NCBI GenBank assembly: GCA_964035545.1
Contig: OZ037772.1
Span: forward strand, 1,391,001 to 1,455,000
Direction of reading: 5' to 3'
DNA: 64,000 nucleotides
Origin: Bugula neritina
Lineage: Eukaryota; Bryozoa; Gymnolaemata; Cheilostomatida; Bugulidae
Under the pieces are notes generated by a model. The model ran no database searches, was not told the origin of the DNA, and saw nothing but the letters and a program-made list of their open reading frames with translations. Positions 13,736-22,614 of this stretch are shown one piece after another (within the stretch, counting starts at the first letter, position 1; each line of letters opens with the position of its first letter). Position numbers and translations under genes: made by a program.

Positions 13736-14159
13736 AACCACAGACATCAGAAGAAGCAGAAGACACTTTCTACCATCAGACGTACCTCTTTGAAGGGAAG
13801 CTCCCCGAGTAGGAATTGTCCCATCATGACCATGCGGGCCACCCAGAAGAAGAGGATATCCAGTCCAGTCTCTAGCAGAGTACCCAGGTAGTAGGCTTGC
13901 AGGTCGGGGGTGTTATCTAGCCACCCCATAGTCTAGAAAGGAAATATTCCGGAACTAAACCAAGTGTCCAGCACATTTTCATCTGTATAACAGGCAGGAA
14001 ATGGAACATTGTTTGGAGTTGTCTTCTCTGACAAACTGAAACTGGGGTTAATTTAATCAAAGGAAATGTCTACTCCGTGAACAAAAGAAAGTAAATTATC
14101 AATAAGTAGTTAGAGAAATGTAGCTCGCTGCTTTACTATAAATGAGAAGAGAGAGTTGG

Positions 14160-14306
14160 AGGTGTTTACATACTCAATACATACTCAATACATACTCAAT
14201 ATATACTCAATACATACTCAATATATACTCAATACATACTCAATATATACTCAATACATACTCAATACATACTCAATACATACTCAATATATACTCAATA
14301 CATACT
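14160..14306. repeat. 11-bp minisatellite (TACTCAATACA)
   Basis: About 13 tandem units with C/T alternation inside a VARS intron. Confidence 0.9.
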
Positions 14307-14514
14307 TGAGCTCTCAGATGAAAGAGACTTACCCTGGCTAAGACTGATGACATCTGGATGTACGTTAAACTTCATTGCTGCCTTTGACAGCGCTTCGTGA
14401 TAGGATCTGCCAGTCACCCAGTAGTTGTTGTCACTAGACTATGTAAAATATATAGAGGTTAAGAGGTCACTAGACTATGTAAAATATATAGAGGTCAGAA
14501 GGTCACTAGACATG

Positions 14515-15302
14515 CACCGGCTTTCCATGTACCGATCTCAGATCGATCTCAGGCAGATCGATCCATGGAAAGACGCCAAAGATCGATCTCAGTCGTTCTG
14601 AGCTGGTCGGTCTGTAGAGCTCGAACTCAGATCGATCTCAAGGCAATAAGACAATGGAAAGATGAAAGATCGATCTGAGAAGTAGAAAAATGACTGCTCG
14701 CTAAAATGTTGTCTGCTGATAAAAATGATAACTTATTGTTAATTACTAAGCAAAGTACTTAATAATTAAGATAGCCACCTTTTCAAGTGGCAAAACTTTG
14801 ACTTTCAGTAAAATGATTAGGAAAACTTAATTATGTAAAATTATGGACGGTAGAAGATACAAAAAGTGAGAGTATTTAAATTGAATTTAAATGACTAGTA
14901 TAACGCACTGTCATTAGTTATTTGCTGCGTAATTTTAAGCCTAATAGTCCCGTAAGTTTATGAATAAGCTGCACAACAGCTATTAGTTTTATATAAGCTG
15001 TCAAGCTAAAATATTAAAATTAATTATCTTAAATTAGCCAAATTACTCCATACTAAAAGCTTTACTGCTTAGAGTTTATAGCTGACGGTAAATTTTAGAC
15101 TATGAAAATTTTGTTTTTCAACAGCAGTAGCTTTTTCACTCAGGTGGGTGAAAAAATTATGCTATTAAAGTAGTCTTTACCTAAGAGGAGGCAACTCCGA
15201 GAGATCGATCTGACACTCTCATGGAAAAACGATCGATCTGAGCACATGTCTCAGATCAATCTCAGTGAGATCGATCTGAGATCGGTACATGGAAAGCCCG
15301 TG
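14515..15302. mobile_element. GATC-rich MITE, longest copy
   Basis: Ends are CACCGGCTTTCCATGTACCG and CGGTACATGGAAAGCCCGTG, followed inward by repeated AGATCGATCT motifs. The interior is AT-rich and non-coding. It interrupts the local intron sequence ACTAGACTATGTAAAATATA, which reappears on both sides. Superfamily not assigned. Confidence 0.75.
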
Positions 15303-15341
15303 TATGTAAAATATATAGAGGTCAAGAGGTCACTGGACTAT

Positions 15342-15783
15342 CACGGGCTTTCCATGTATCAATCTTAGATTGATCTCACTGAGATCGATCTAAGAAATGT
15401 GCTCAGAGTGTCATATCGATCTCACGGAGTTACCTCCTCTCAAGTGAAAGATACTTTAATAGTATAATTTGCTCACCAATCTGACTGATTAAAGCTACTG
15501 CTGTCAAAAACAAGATTGTTGCAGTCTAAATTTAATGCCAGCTATAAACTATACTATAATTTTATATAATCGAGTTTTCTTAATCATCGCACTGGAAGTC
15601 AAAGTTTGGCATCTGAAAATATGACTATCATAATTAATAAGTAATTTGCTTAGTAATTATCAATAACTTATCATTTTTATTAGCAGACAGCATTTTAGCG
15701 AACATTTATTTTTCTACTTCTCAGATCATCTTTCGTCTTTCCATGGTCTTATTGCCTTGAGATCGATCCATGGAAAGCCGGTG
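15342..15783. mobile_element. GATC-rich MITE, second copy, opposite orientation
   Basis: It starts CACGGGCTTTCCATGTATC and ends GATCGATCCATGGAAAGCCGGTG. Its interior is the reverse complement of part of the copy at 14515-15302, with internal deletion. Confidence 0.75.
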
Positions 15784-15908
15784 TACGTACAAGATGTAGA
15801 GGTAAAGAGGTCACCAGACTATGTACAAAATATAAAGGTCAAGAGACTATGTAAAATATACAGATGTCAAGAGGTCGCTGAGCTATGATGAACAATGTAC
15901 AATATAAT

Positions 15909-16006
15909 CACAGGCTTTCCATGGACGACTGAGATCGATCTTTGATGTCTTTTCATGGAGCGATCTCACCAATATAGATCTGAGATCGATCCATGGAAAG
16001 CCAGTG
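15909..16006. mobile_element. GATC-rich MITE, minimal copy
   Basis: Only about 98 bp: the two ends CACAGGCTTTCCATGG and CCATGGAAAGCCAGTG enclose a few GATCGATC motifs. Confidence 0.7.
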
Positions 16007-16010
16007 AAAG

Positions 16011-16182
16011 GGTCACACCCACTCCAGAAATGGCCACACCCACTCCGGAAAGGCCACACCTACTCCAGAAAGGGCCACACCCACTCTAGAAAGGCCACAC
16101 CCACTCCAGAAATGGCCACACCCACTCCGGAAAGAGCCACACCCACTCTAGAAAGGCCACACCTACTCCAGAAAGGGCCACA
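16011..16182. repeat. 20-bp minisatellite (GGCCACACCCACTCCAGAAA)
   Basis: Eight to nine GC-richer tandem units in a VARS intron. Confidence 0.9.
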
Positions 16183-16468
16183 TTAAAGGGAATTCATAGT
16201 TTATCAATATAAACATAGTCTGTGGTAAATATTAGGTCTGTGCTAAACCCACTTGCTTTCTGTAAATAACACAAGACAAGATGAAGAATGAGTCATACCT
16301 CAGCCTTAGGTTGCCTCTGGATCTGCACAAAGTAGGCTGGTATTCTGTGTCCCCACCATAGCTGTCTGGAGATACACCAGTCCCTGGAGTTCCTCAGCCA
16401 TTTGTACCAAGTGACTGCGTGATAGTCTGGTATTATCTTTAGCTTGCCTGATTCTACTACCTGCAGTA

Positions 16469-16735
16469 TACATACTATACTATAGATATACTATGCTATA
16501 GATATACTATGCTATAGATATACTATGCTATAGATATACTATGCTATAGGTATACTATACTATAGATATACTATACTATAGATATACCATGCTATAGATA
16601 TACTATGCTATAGATATACTATGCTATAGATATACTATGCTATAGATATACTATACTATAGATATACTATGCTATAGATATACTATACTATAGATATACT
16701 ATGCTATAGATATACTATACTATAGATATACTATG
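16469..16735. repeat. 16-bp minisatellite left of the Polinton (TATAGATATACTATGC)
   Basis: About 16 units. The same array resumes at 31095 on the other side of the Polinton, so the element inserted into it. Confidence 0.95.
16730..16735. repeat. Target-site duplication, left (ACTATG)
   Basis: ACTATG directly precedes the Polinton and is repeated at 31095-31100. A 6-bp duplication is the Maverick/Polinton norm. The flank is itself repetitive, so chance agreement is possible. Confidence 0.7.
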
Positions 16736-16894
16736 AGTAGTAGGTGGATGGTCCTAGGACAACCCTTCCCCCGTCGAGTCTTTGACTCTCCGGTGTCAGG
16801 GATTGTCCTAGGACGCATCCACCTACTACTACTTCATTAGTTTTTTTATTAATTTTTAGAAATTATACGTTTTAGGACAGTTTATTATTTTATT
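16736..16894 (+). repeat. Polinton left terminal inverted repeat
   Basis: It matches the complement of 30933-31094 with few differences (the right end has one extra AGT). The outer 97 bp contains an internal palindrome: the arm at 16736-16762 pairs with 16803-16830 apart from one bulged base. The roughly 40-nt loop has its own GAGTC-TTT-GACTC stem and flanking CCC/GGG and CCG/CGG pairings. Confidence 0.95.
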
Positions 16895-17030
16895 GAGTTT
16901 ATTGTCCTAAAATTGTACGTTTTTTAGGGTAAACATTAACTTTTATTTTAGAATGCATTTACTTGTTACTATTAGTAATAGAAATAAATTATTATATTCT
17001 TAACGTATAATAATTTATTATCAATAGCGT

Positions 17031-17927
17031 TTAAACGTTATAACTTGAAAATACTGGTAAAGATTCAGTAGATTCTGTTATATCTCCATCACTCGTTGAT
17101 AATACTAATTTATTACCCGTTGCTCCTTGTAATTTAGGAATAGCGTGATTATTTATATTATTTATTGTAATAATATCGGTAATATTTATACCGGTTTCTA
17201 CGATATTACCATCACTCGAAAGCATTAATAATTTACCTCCGATTGACGGTTGTATTTTATTCATAGCAAAATTATTTATATTACTAGTCGTAACGACATC
17301 GCTAACGCTTAAGCTACTATCCACAACATTACCCGAAGTAGTTGAAACGATTAATTTTTCATTCGCGGGTTGTATTTTATTTATAGCGAAATTATTTATA
17401 TTACTAGTCGTAACGACATCGCTAACGCTTAAATTACTATCAATAATATTACCCGTATTAGTTGATACGGTTAATTTTTCAGTTGGGTCTCGTATAAGAG
17501 GTACGGCGTAATTAGATATATTAGTTTTTGTAACGACATCATCAACTTTTAAATTACTATCTATAACGCGTCCATCATCAGTTGATATAGTTAATTGGTT
17601 AATAGGGTTTTGTATAAGAGGTACTGCGTAATTAAATATATTAGTTTTTGTAACAACATCATCAACTTTTAAATCGCTATCTATAACGCCTCCATTATTA
17701 GTTGATATAGTTAATTGATTAATAGGGTTCTGTATTTTAGGCATACTCGTATTATCAACGTATTTTTTTGTAGCCGCGTCTTGATCGTCAGCCGGATCAA
17801 TGACTCTAGATATTTTATTTTCCCCCATATCTAGCGTACCCGTAAGAGTACTACTACCGTTTATTAAAACGAATTTTTTCGTATTTATTTCCGTTTTTCC
17901 ACTTCCTCCGAATTTATAAACACTCAT
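17031..17927 (-). CDS. Fibre-like repeat protein of the Polinton
   Basis: 298 aa. The N-terminus has a module common in phage tail fibres and in animal Polinton proteins (LTGTLDMGENKI, then DQDAATKKYVDN). Six tandem repeats of about 38-40 aa follow, each with the pattern I/L-Q-x(5)-L-x-(I/V)-S-(T/S)-x-x-G-x-(I/V), and each ending in a N-I-x-N-x-A-(V/I/M)-P/N step. Such repeats usually form an elongated trimeric beta-structure, so a receptor-binding spike or fibre is inferred. The ATG is 3 bp beyond the stop of the upstream ATPase gene, which suggests one leftward transcript. Unlike most genes here it lacks a TATAAATG start; the nearest TATA lies about 15 bp upstream. Confidence 0.65.
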   Translation of the reverse strand: MSVYKFGGSGKTEINTKKFVLINGSSTLTGTLDMGENKISRVIDPADDQDAATKKYVDNTSMPKIQNPINQLTISTNNGGVIDSDLKVDDVVTKTNIFNYAVPLIQNPINQLTISTDDGRVIDSNLKVDDVVTKTNISNYAVPLIRDPTEKLTVSTNTGNIIDSNLSVSDVVTTSNINNFAINKIQPANEKLIVSTTSGNVVDSSLSVSDVVTTSNINNFAMNKIQPSIGGKLLMLSSDGNIVETGINITDIITINNINNHAIPKLQGATGNKLVLSTSDGDITESTESLPVFSSYNV

Positions 17928-17930
17928 TTC

Positions 17931-18689
17931 TTACGGTATATAAAATTCGGCTAAGCTATGCCTATACCTTCCATTATTTTTTGAGGAAGAAAGATCTAAA
18001 GTAATAAAGCCGTGAGGTTTTTGCCATCCTTTATAACAAAAGTTTTTAAATTCGTTTAATGTTAAATCTCCGTTTACGTGATCTTGATATATATGATTTA
18101 AATTTTTTCCGTCTTGAGGAAATAAGCAAATAAAATTAGCGTTTTCCCGAATAGTGTTTCTAGGCAGCTTAAAATAATTTTGCGATAAATAAAAGCAATC
18201 GACGTTATTGTGTCGTCCTCTTACGTAATAACTTTCGCAAGTTTTTTGTTTTTCCAACATTAAATCATCGAATATTATTAAATTTTTATTACTAGCGTCT
18301 AATTCGCTAGGGTCATAAACGTCGTCACTAGATTCAATAAATTCGGCGTCTATATTACCGTTACCCTTACTATTTTTTAAAACACGAGTTACATTTATAC
18401 CCGAATTTATTATCGCGTCACTATTTTTAAAAAAATTTAAAATTTCTTCTTTAGTTAATTTACGTTCGAAAGCCTTCCTCATATTTATATATTCGGGTTG
18501 AGAAAGGCTTTTACCGTAAATCATAAGTTTATCGTAATCGAGCCAATTAGGTTGTAATAGTAAGTTACAAAGTAATGTAGTTTTACCGCATCCAGATTTT
18601 CCAACGATAAGACCTCTTATGCTTTTAGGAAGTAAAGGATTATTATTACGATTAATTTCGTTTTTCCACGAAAGATTTTCTATTTCCAT
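17931..18689 (-). CDS. A32/FtsK-HerA-type DNA packaging ATPase
   Basis: 252 aa. Walker A GKSGCGKT is at residues 30-37 and Walker B LIIFDDL at about 137-143. A sensor-like block FYLSQNYFKLPRNTIRENAN at about 166-185 is typical of A32-like genome-packaging ATPases of Polintons and large DNA viruses. The role is ATP-driven pumping of the genome into the capsid. Length is normal for the family. It starts in a TATAATAAATG motif and shares a 12-bp palindromic spacer with the divergent integrase gene. Confidence 0.92.
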   Translation of the reverse strand: MEIENLSWKNEINRNNNPLLPKSIRGLIVGKSGCGKTTLLCNLLLQPNWLDYDKLMIYGKSLSQPEYINMRKAFERKLTKEEILNFFKNSDAIINSGINVTRVLKNSKGNGNIDAEFIESSDDVYDPSELDASNKNLIIFDDLMLEKQKTCESYYVRGRHNNVDCFYLSQNYFKLPRNTIRENANFICLFPQDGKNLNHIYQDHVNGDLTLNEFKNFCYKGWQKPHGFITLDLSSSKNNGRYRHSLAEFYIP

Positions 18690-18701
18690 TTATTATAATA
18701 A
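18690..18701. promoter_or_regulatory. 12-bp palindromic divergent promoter
   Basis: TTATTATAATAA is its own reverse complement. With the two flanking start codons it gives each gene the same TATAATAAATG start context. Nothing else separates the ATPase and integrase genes. Confidence 0.6.
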
Positions 18702-20066
18702 ATGTATTGTTGTAAGTGTAAAACTAAAACGAGAACTCTTAATTATGAAAAGAAAGTATGTAAAAATAATAGACTAATGGGTTACGGTAATTGCGGTCAA
18801 TGCGGATGTAAAAAGACTACATTCGTTGGGTCGGGTTTAGCGAATAATTTAATAAATAATTTACCTTTTGAATTGCATTATCCAGGCCATAATTTTTTAG
18901 GACCCGGTACTAAATTAAATAAGCGTCTTAATGACGACATGACTCCTAAAGAATGGAGTAAACCGGTAGATCGAGACGACGCTATAGCCATGAGACACGA
19001 CGTGTGTTACGCGCTTAATAAAGATACTAAGACTAGAAACGAAATATGTGATAAAAATATGTTAGACGAACTGAAAGCTATACCTAATCCTACGCCCGCC
19101 GAACAGCGACACAGTCGTTTTGCTTCAGCAATAATAGGAGCGAAAAAGCGTTTAGGATGGGGGTGGACGAACGAGTTAGCCGAAGAATTACATAAATCTG
19201 TACAAAAAAAATTTCGTAAAAGACGAGTTTGGGTATCGGGTATTGATAATATTTGGGCGGCTGACTTGGTTGATATGACTGAATTTGCTAAATTTAATAA
19301 CGGTTATAAATATTTATTAACGGTAATAGACGTGTTTTCAAAATACGGTTGGATAATACCTTTAAAAAATAAAACCGGTAAAGCGACGGCTTTAGCTTTA
19401 AAAACAATTTTAACTCGTCGTAAACCTCAACATTTATGGGTTGACAAGGGAAAAGAGTTTTATAATAAAGACGTAAAGTCCTTAATAGACTTATATTCTA
19501 CGGAAAATGAAGAAAAGTCTAGCGTAGTAGAGAGGTGGAATAGAACAATGAAAGAGCGAATGTTTAAATATTTTTCAGCGAATAATACTTATAAATATAT
19601 AGACGTATTAAAAGATTTAGTAAAACGATATAACGAGACTAAACATTCGTCTATTGGAATGACACCGATTGAAGCTAGTGATCCTTTTAATGAAAATAAA
19701 GTACGCGTGAAATTATATCCAAACTTACCCGCGCCTTCTAAACCTAAATTTGTTATAGGCGATAGAGTACGTATACCGCGTAAAAAACGAACGTTTGAAA
19801 AAGGTTATACCGTTAGATGGACGGAGGAGGTGTTTACTATAAATAAAATATTATATACTAATCCAACGACTTATAAATTAACCGACTCGGGAGGAGAAGA
19901 AATTCAAGGATCTTTTTACGAACGGGAATTACAAAAGACGAAGCAAGAAATGTATAGAATAGAGCGCGTAATTAAAAAGAAAGGTAAAAAGGCTTTAGTA
20001 AAATGGTTGGGTTATCCCGATTCTCAAAACTCTTGGGTAAATTTAAACGTTTTAGAACGATTATAG
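18702..20066 (+). CDS. Zinc ribbon - phospholipase A2 - integrase - chromodomain fusion
   Basis: 454 aa. Residues 1-45: zinc-ribbon-like (CCKC near the start, CGQCGC at 31-36). Residues about 54-125: parvovirus-type PLA2, with the calcium loop YPGHNFLGPGT (60-70) and catalytic RHDVCY (His99-Asp100, Tyr103). Residues about 175-340: rve integrase with D188 (WAADLVD), D248 (LWVDKGKEFY) and E277 (SSVVERWNRTMK). Residues about 415-454: chromodomain (ALVKWLGYPDSQNSWV). In parvoviruses the PLA2 breaches endosomal membrane; integrase inserts the element, and a chromodomain may steer it to marked chromatin. The D-to-E gap is 28 residues, about five fewer than usual. A single frame joins the parts with no ATG in a TATAAATG context between them, so processing by the viral protease is possible. 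Starts in TATAATAAATG. Confidence 0.88.
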   Translation: MYCCKCKTKTRTLNYEKKVCKNNRLMGYGNCGQCGCKKTTFVGSGLANNLINNLPFELHYPGHNFLGPGTKLNKRLNDDMTPKEWSKPVDRDDAIAMRHDVCYALNKDTKTRNEICDKNMLDELKAIPNPTPAEQRHSRFASAIIGAKKRLGWGWTNELAEELHKSVQKKFRKRRVWVSGIDNIWAADLVDMTEFAKFNNGYKYLLTVIDVFSKYGWIIPLKNKTGKATALALKTILTRRKPQHLWVDKGKEFYNKDVKSLIDLYSTENEEKSSVVERWNRTMKERMFKYFSANNTYKYIDVLKDLVKRYNETKHSSIGMTPIEASDPFNENKVRVKLYPNLPAPSKPKFVIGDRVRIPRKKRTFEKGYTVRWTEEVFTINKILYTNPTTYKLTDSGGEEIQGSFYERELQKTKQEMYRIERVIKKKGKKALVKWLGYPDSQNSWVNLNVLERL

Positions 20067-20185
20067 TGGACACAAATGTGAAAATTAGACACAAAAGTGG
20101 ACATAAATGTGGACACTAGACACAAATGTGGACACAAAAGTGAATATTAGACACAAAAGTGGACACAAATGTAGACACAAATTTG
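20067..20185. repeat. Array of eight 14-bp iterons
   Basis: Degenerate direct copies of T(G/A)GACACAAA(T/A)GTG fill the gap between the integrase ORF and the next gene, some separated by AAAT or AATAT. It is one of the few non-coding gaps in the element. Iterons of this kind bind replication initiators or transcription factors elsewhere; the function here is inferred only. Confidence 0.8.
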
Positions 20186-20196
20186 TGTTTATATAA

Positions 20197-21003
20197 ATGA
20201 GTTACTTAAAGATTCACGACCCTATAAAAAGAGATAAAACCGTACAAGATTTTATTTCTCAAAAGAATAAATTAAAAGAAAATTTTAAACGAGAACGCGA
20301 GCGAGAATTAAATGCGGCTATAGCTCAAGAAAAATATTTTGAACCCGTAATTACTTCTCAAGCTCAAACGACTGACGCGTTAAAACAATTGCTTACATTA
20401 CCCAATTATAATGTTCAACCGGCTATAACGGATGGAATTATAAATTTAGACGAATTTACTCAAAATGCTTTAGCTGGCTTAGAACTTGGCGCTTATAACG
20501 TAAAGTGGGATGGTAATAGACACGTTATTGGTACGAAACCTATAAGCTTTAACGATGGTAAAATAATGTTTGATAACGAAGAATATCCGGCGACTAGAGG
20601 ACTTTTAAGTCTTTTAACGCGTAAAACGCCTATAGGATATGATGATAATGATTTAGCGAATTACGCTAATATACTCGATAATAGCGGCGCTATATATCAA
20701 AGTAAACACGGTCCTATAGATAAAAATAGTGACAAGTGGAGACGTATTGTTAGACCTATTTGGGAACAATTATATCCTCAGAGAGCGAAACTCGCCGATA
20801 GTAAAAAAGCTAAAAGACAAGTCGGTGATGGAGTAGTATATTTATCGTCTGATCCTAACGCTTTAGTAGAACGACTCGAACTTTTAATTTCTAGCGCTAA
20901 AGCCGGAAATACGGGAGTACGAAACGAAATTGTGTCTATATTAGACGAATTACTTAGAATGAAAATTATTACTCGTGACTATTATAAAAGTATTCTCGTA
21001 TAA
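20197..21003 (+). CDS. Conserved Polinton protein of unknown function
   Basis: 268 aa. The N-terminal half is highly charged and helical (KLKENFKRERERELNAAIAQ). The second half has a compact block, EEYPATRGLLSLLTRKTPIG, followed by YDDNDLANYANIL and WRRIVRPIWEQLYP, an arrangement I associate with proteins of cnidarian and other invertebrate Polintons. Its position between integrase and capsid genes suggests a virion or assembly protein. No catalytic motif or membrane segment is seen. Starts in TATATAAATG. Confidence 0.7.
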   Translation: MSYLKIHDPIKRDKTVQDFISQKNKLKENFKRERERELNAAIAQEKYFEPVITSQAQTTDALKQLLTLPNYNVQPAITDGIINLDEFTQNALAGLELGAYNVKWDGNRHVIGTKPISFNDGKIMFDNEEYPATRGLLSLLTRKTPIGYDDNDLANYANILDNSGAIYQSKHGPIDKNSDKWRRIVRPIWEQLYPQRAKLADSKKAKRQVGDGVVYLSSDPNALVERLELLISSAKAGNTGVRNEIVSILDELLRMKIITRDYYKSILV

Positions 21004-21006
21004 TAA

Positions 21007-21318
21007 ATGTATGTTTACGATAAAAGACAACGATTACAAAGACATTACGCCGGTGGTGGAATATTCGATACCATTAGGAATGTAGTAACTAAAATAGCTA
21101 GTAATTCTAGCGTAAGAGAATTAGGTAAAAAGGCTATAACTAAAGCGGGTACCGCGGCCGGTGAAAAAATTGTTAACGCGATTAAAAAAAGAAGGCAAAA
21201 AAAGTTGAATGCTAAAAGTCAAGCTATATTACAAAAACTTAATTTAGCTAAAAATATATTAAATAATAATAATATAAGCAATATTTTAGAAGGTTCTGGA
21301 CAAGCTATAGCTTATTAA
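21007..21318 (+). CDS. Small basic protein, possible virion core or minor capsid protein
   Basis: 103 aa, strongly basic (KKRRQKKLNAK near residue 62). A glycine-led amphipathic segment GGGIFDTIRNVVTKIAS lies at about 16-32. This combination recalls the core (pX/pVII) and membrane-lytic (pVI) proteins of adenoviruses and the small virion proteins of Polintons. The start is 3 bp beyond the preceding stop, in TATAATAAATG. Assignment rests on composition and place in the capsid cluster. Confidence 0.6.
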   Translation: MYVYDKRQRLQRHYAGGGIFDTIRNVVTKIASNSSVRELGKKAITKAGTAAGEKIVNAIKKRRQKKLNAKSQAILQKLNLAKNILNNNNISNILEGSGQAIAY

Positions 21319-21339
21319 GAAATTATTTTACTATAATAA

Positions 21340-22614
21340 ATGGACTCTCTAAACATTACACAAAAAATTGTACTCGATACGAGCGTAGAGCGCGATCAGG
21401 TACACGAATATGAACCCGTAACGGGAACGAATTTAAATTACCCCGGTGAAATTAGAATAGTTATTAATCAGCAAGATTTGTACGTTCAACCGAGTAAAAG
21501 TTATTTAATTATTGAAGGTCGTTTAACTAAAGCCGACGGAACCGCATACGCCGACGCCGACTTAGTAACGTTAACGAATAACGGTATGGCTTATTTGTTT
21601 AAAAGTATTAGATATCAACTCGACGGACACGACTTGGAATATATAAATAATCCCGGACACGCTTCTACTATAATGGGTTTACTAACTTACCCCGACGACT
21701 ACGGCAAGTCGAGAGGTCTTAATCAGTTGTGGTCAAAAGATACTACCGCAGCCGCAGCCGCCGCTAATTTAGGTTTTAACGCGCGTCAAATTTATATTAT
21801 ACAAAAGCCAGATCCTAAAGGTACTTTTAGTATTAAAGTGGATCTTAGACATTTGTTTGGGTTTGCTGACGATTACGAAAAAGTTTTGTACGGTATAAAA
21901 CATCAACTCACTCTCGTACGCGATACTAATGATAATGCTATATTTAGAGCAAACGGTGTAGACGCCGGTAAAATAACGTTGGATAAAGTATCGTGGTGGA
22001 TGCCTCATATAACACCCAACTTTGAAATGAAACATAAGCTTTATAAAATTATAGAGAGTAAAACGCAGCTTCCCATAATTTATAGGTCTAGGTGGTGTGA
22101 TAGTATCGCGGTGCCGCAAACTACTAACTTTACGTGGCGTTTGGGTTCTAGAGGAGATACCGAAAAACCTAAATATATTATTGTAGGTTTTCAAACGGAT
22201 AAGGCTGAAAGTCAAACGACTAATCCGGCAGTATTCGATCACGTTAATGTTAAAAGTATATACGCGATGTTAAATAGCGAGCGATATCCCGAAGTTGATT
22301 ACGATATAGATTTCGCTAAAATGAAGTTTAGTAGAGTGTACGGAGACGCTTCGAAATTTTGTGGAGAATATTACGGTATAAACGAGCTAATCGCTTATTC
22401 AAACGTATTACCTTCGGAATATAAAGATCTTTACGCTTTGTTCGTAATAGACGTTAGTAAGCAAAGCGAGGCTCTTAAAAGTAGCGTAGCCGATATTCAA
22501 TTAAGAGTTCAATTTAGTCAAAACGTGCCGGCTAATACTCAGGCGTACGCATTAATTCTATCGGATAAAACTATGTCTCTTAGTTCCGATGGAAACAATT
22601 TAAAAGTTATATAA
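21340..22614 (+). CDS. Double-jelly-roll major capsid protein
   Basis: 424 aa. It begins with the layout seen in Polinton and adintovirus hexons: an N-terminal strand (GEIRIVINQQDLYVQPSKSY) followed by LIIEGRLTK and a NNGMAYLFKSIRYQLDGHDL block, then mixed beta-rich sequence without enzymatic motifs. It is somewhat short for a Polinton capsid protein. It sits directly upstream of the minor capsid gene (stop and start adjacent), as usual for the group. Predicted to trimerise into pseudo-hexameric capsomers. Starts in TATAATAAATG. Confidence 0.82.
   Translation: MDSLNITQKIVLDTSVERDQVHEYEPVTGTNLNYPGEIRIVINQQDLYVQPSKSYLIIEGRLTKADGTAYADADLVTLTNNGMAYLFKSIRYQLDGHDLEYINNPGHASTIMGLLTYPDDYGKSRGLNQLWSKDTTAAAAAANLGFNARQIYIIQKPDPKGTFSIKVDLRHLFGFADDYEKVLYGIKHQLTLVRDTNDNAIFRANGVDAGKITLDKVSWWMPHITPNFEMKHKLYKIIESKTQLPIIYRSRWCDSIAVPQTTNFTWRLGSRGDTEKPKYIIVGFQTDKAESQTTNPAVFDHVNVKSIYAMLNSERYPEVDYDIDFAKMKFSRVYGDASKFCGEYYGINELIAYSNVLPSEYKDLYALFVIDVSKQSEALKSSVADIQLRVQFSQNVPANTQAYALILSDKTMSLSSDGNNLKVI

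Noticed and set aside
14156-16186. Short ORFs over 14156-14341 and 16004-16186
   Set aside because: Produced by tandem repeats whose unit lacks stop codons in that frame.
21769-22242. 157-codon ORF antisense to the major capsid gene
   Set aside because: Shadow of the capsid coding frame; no start motif and no domain.
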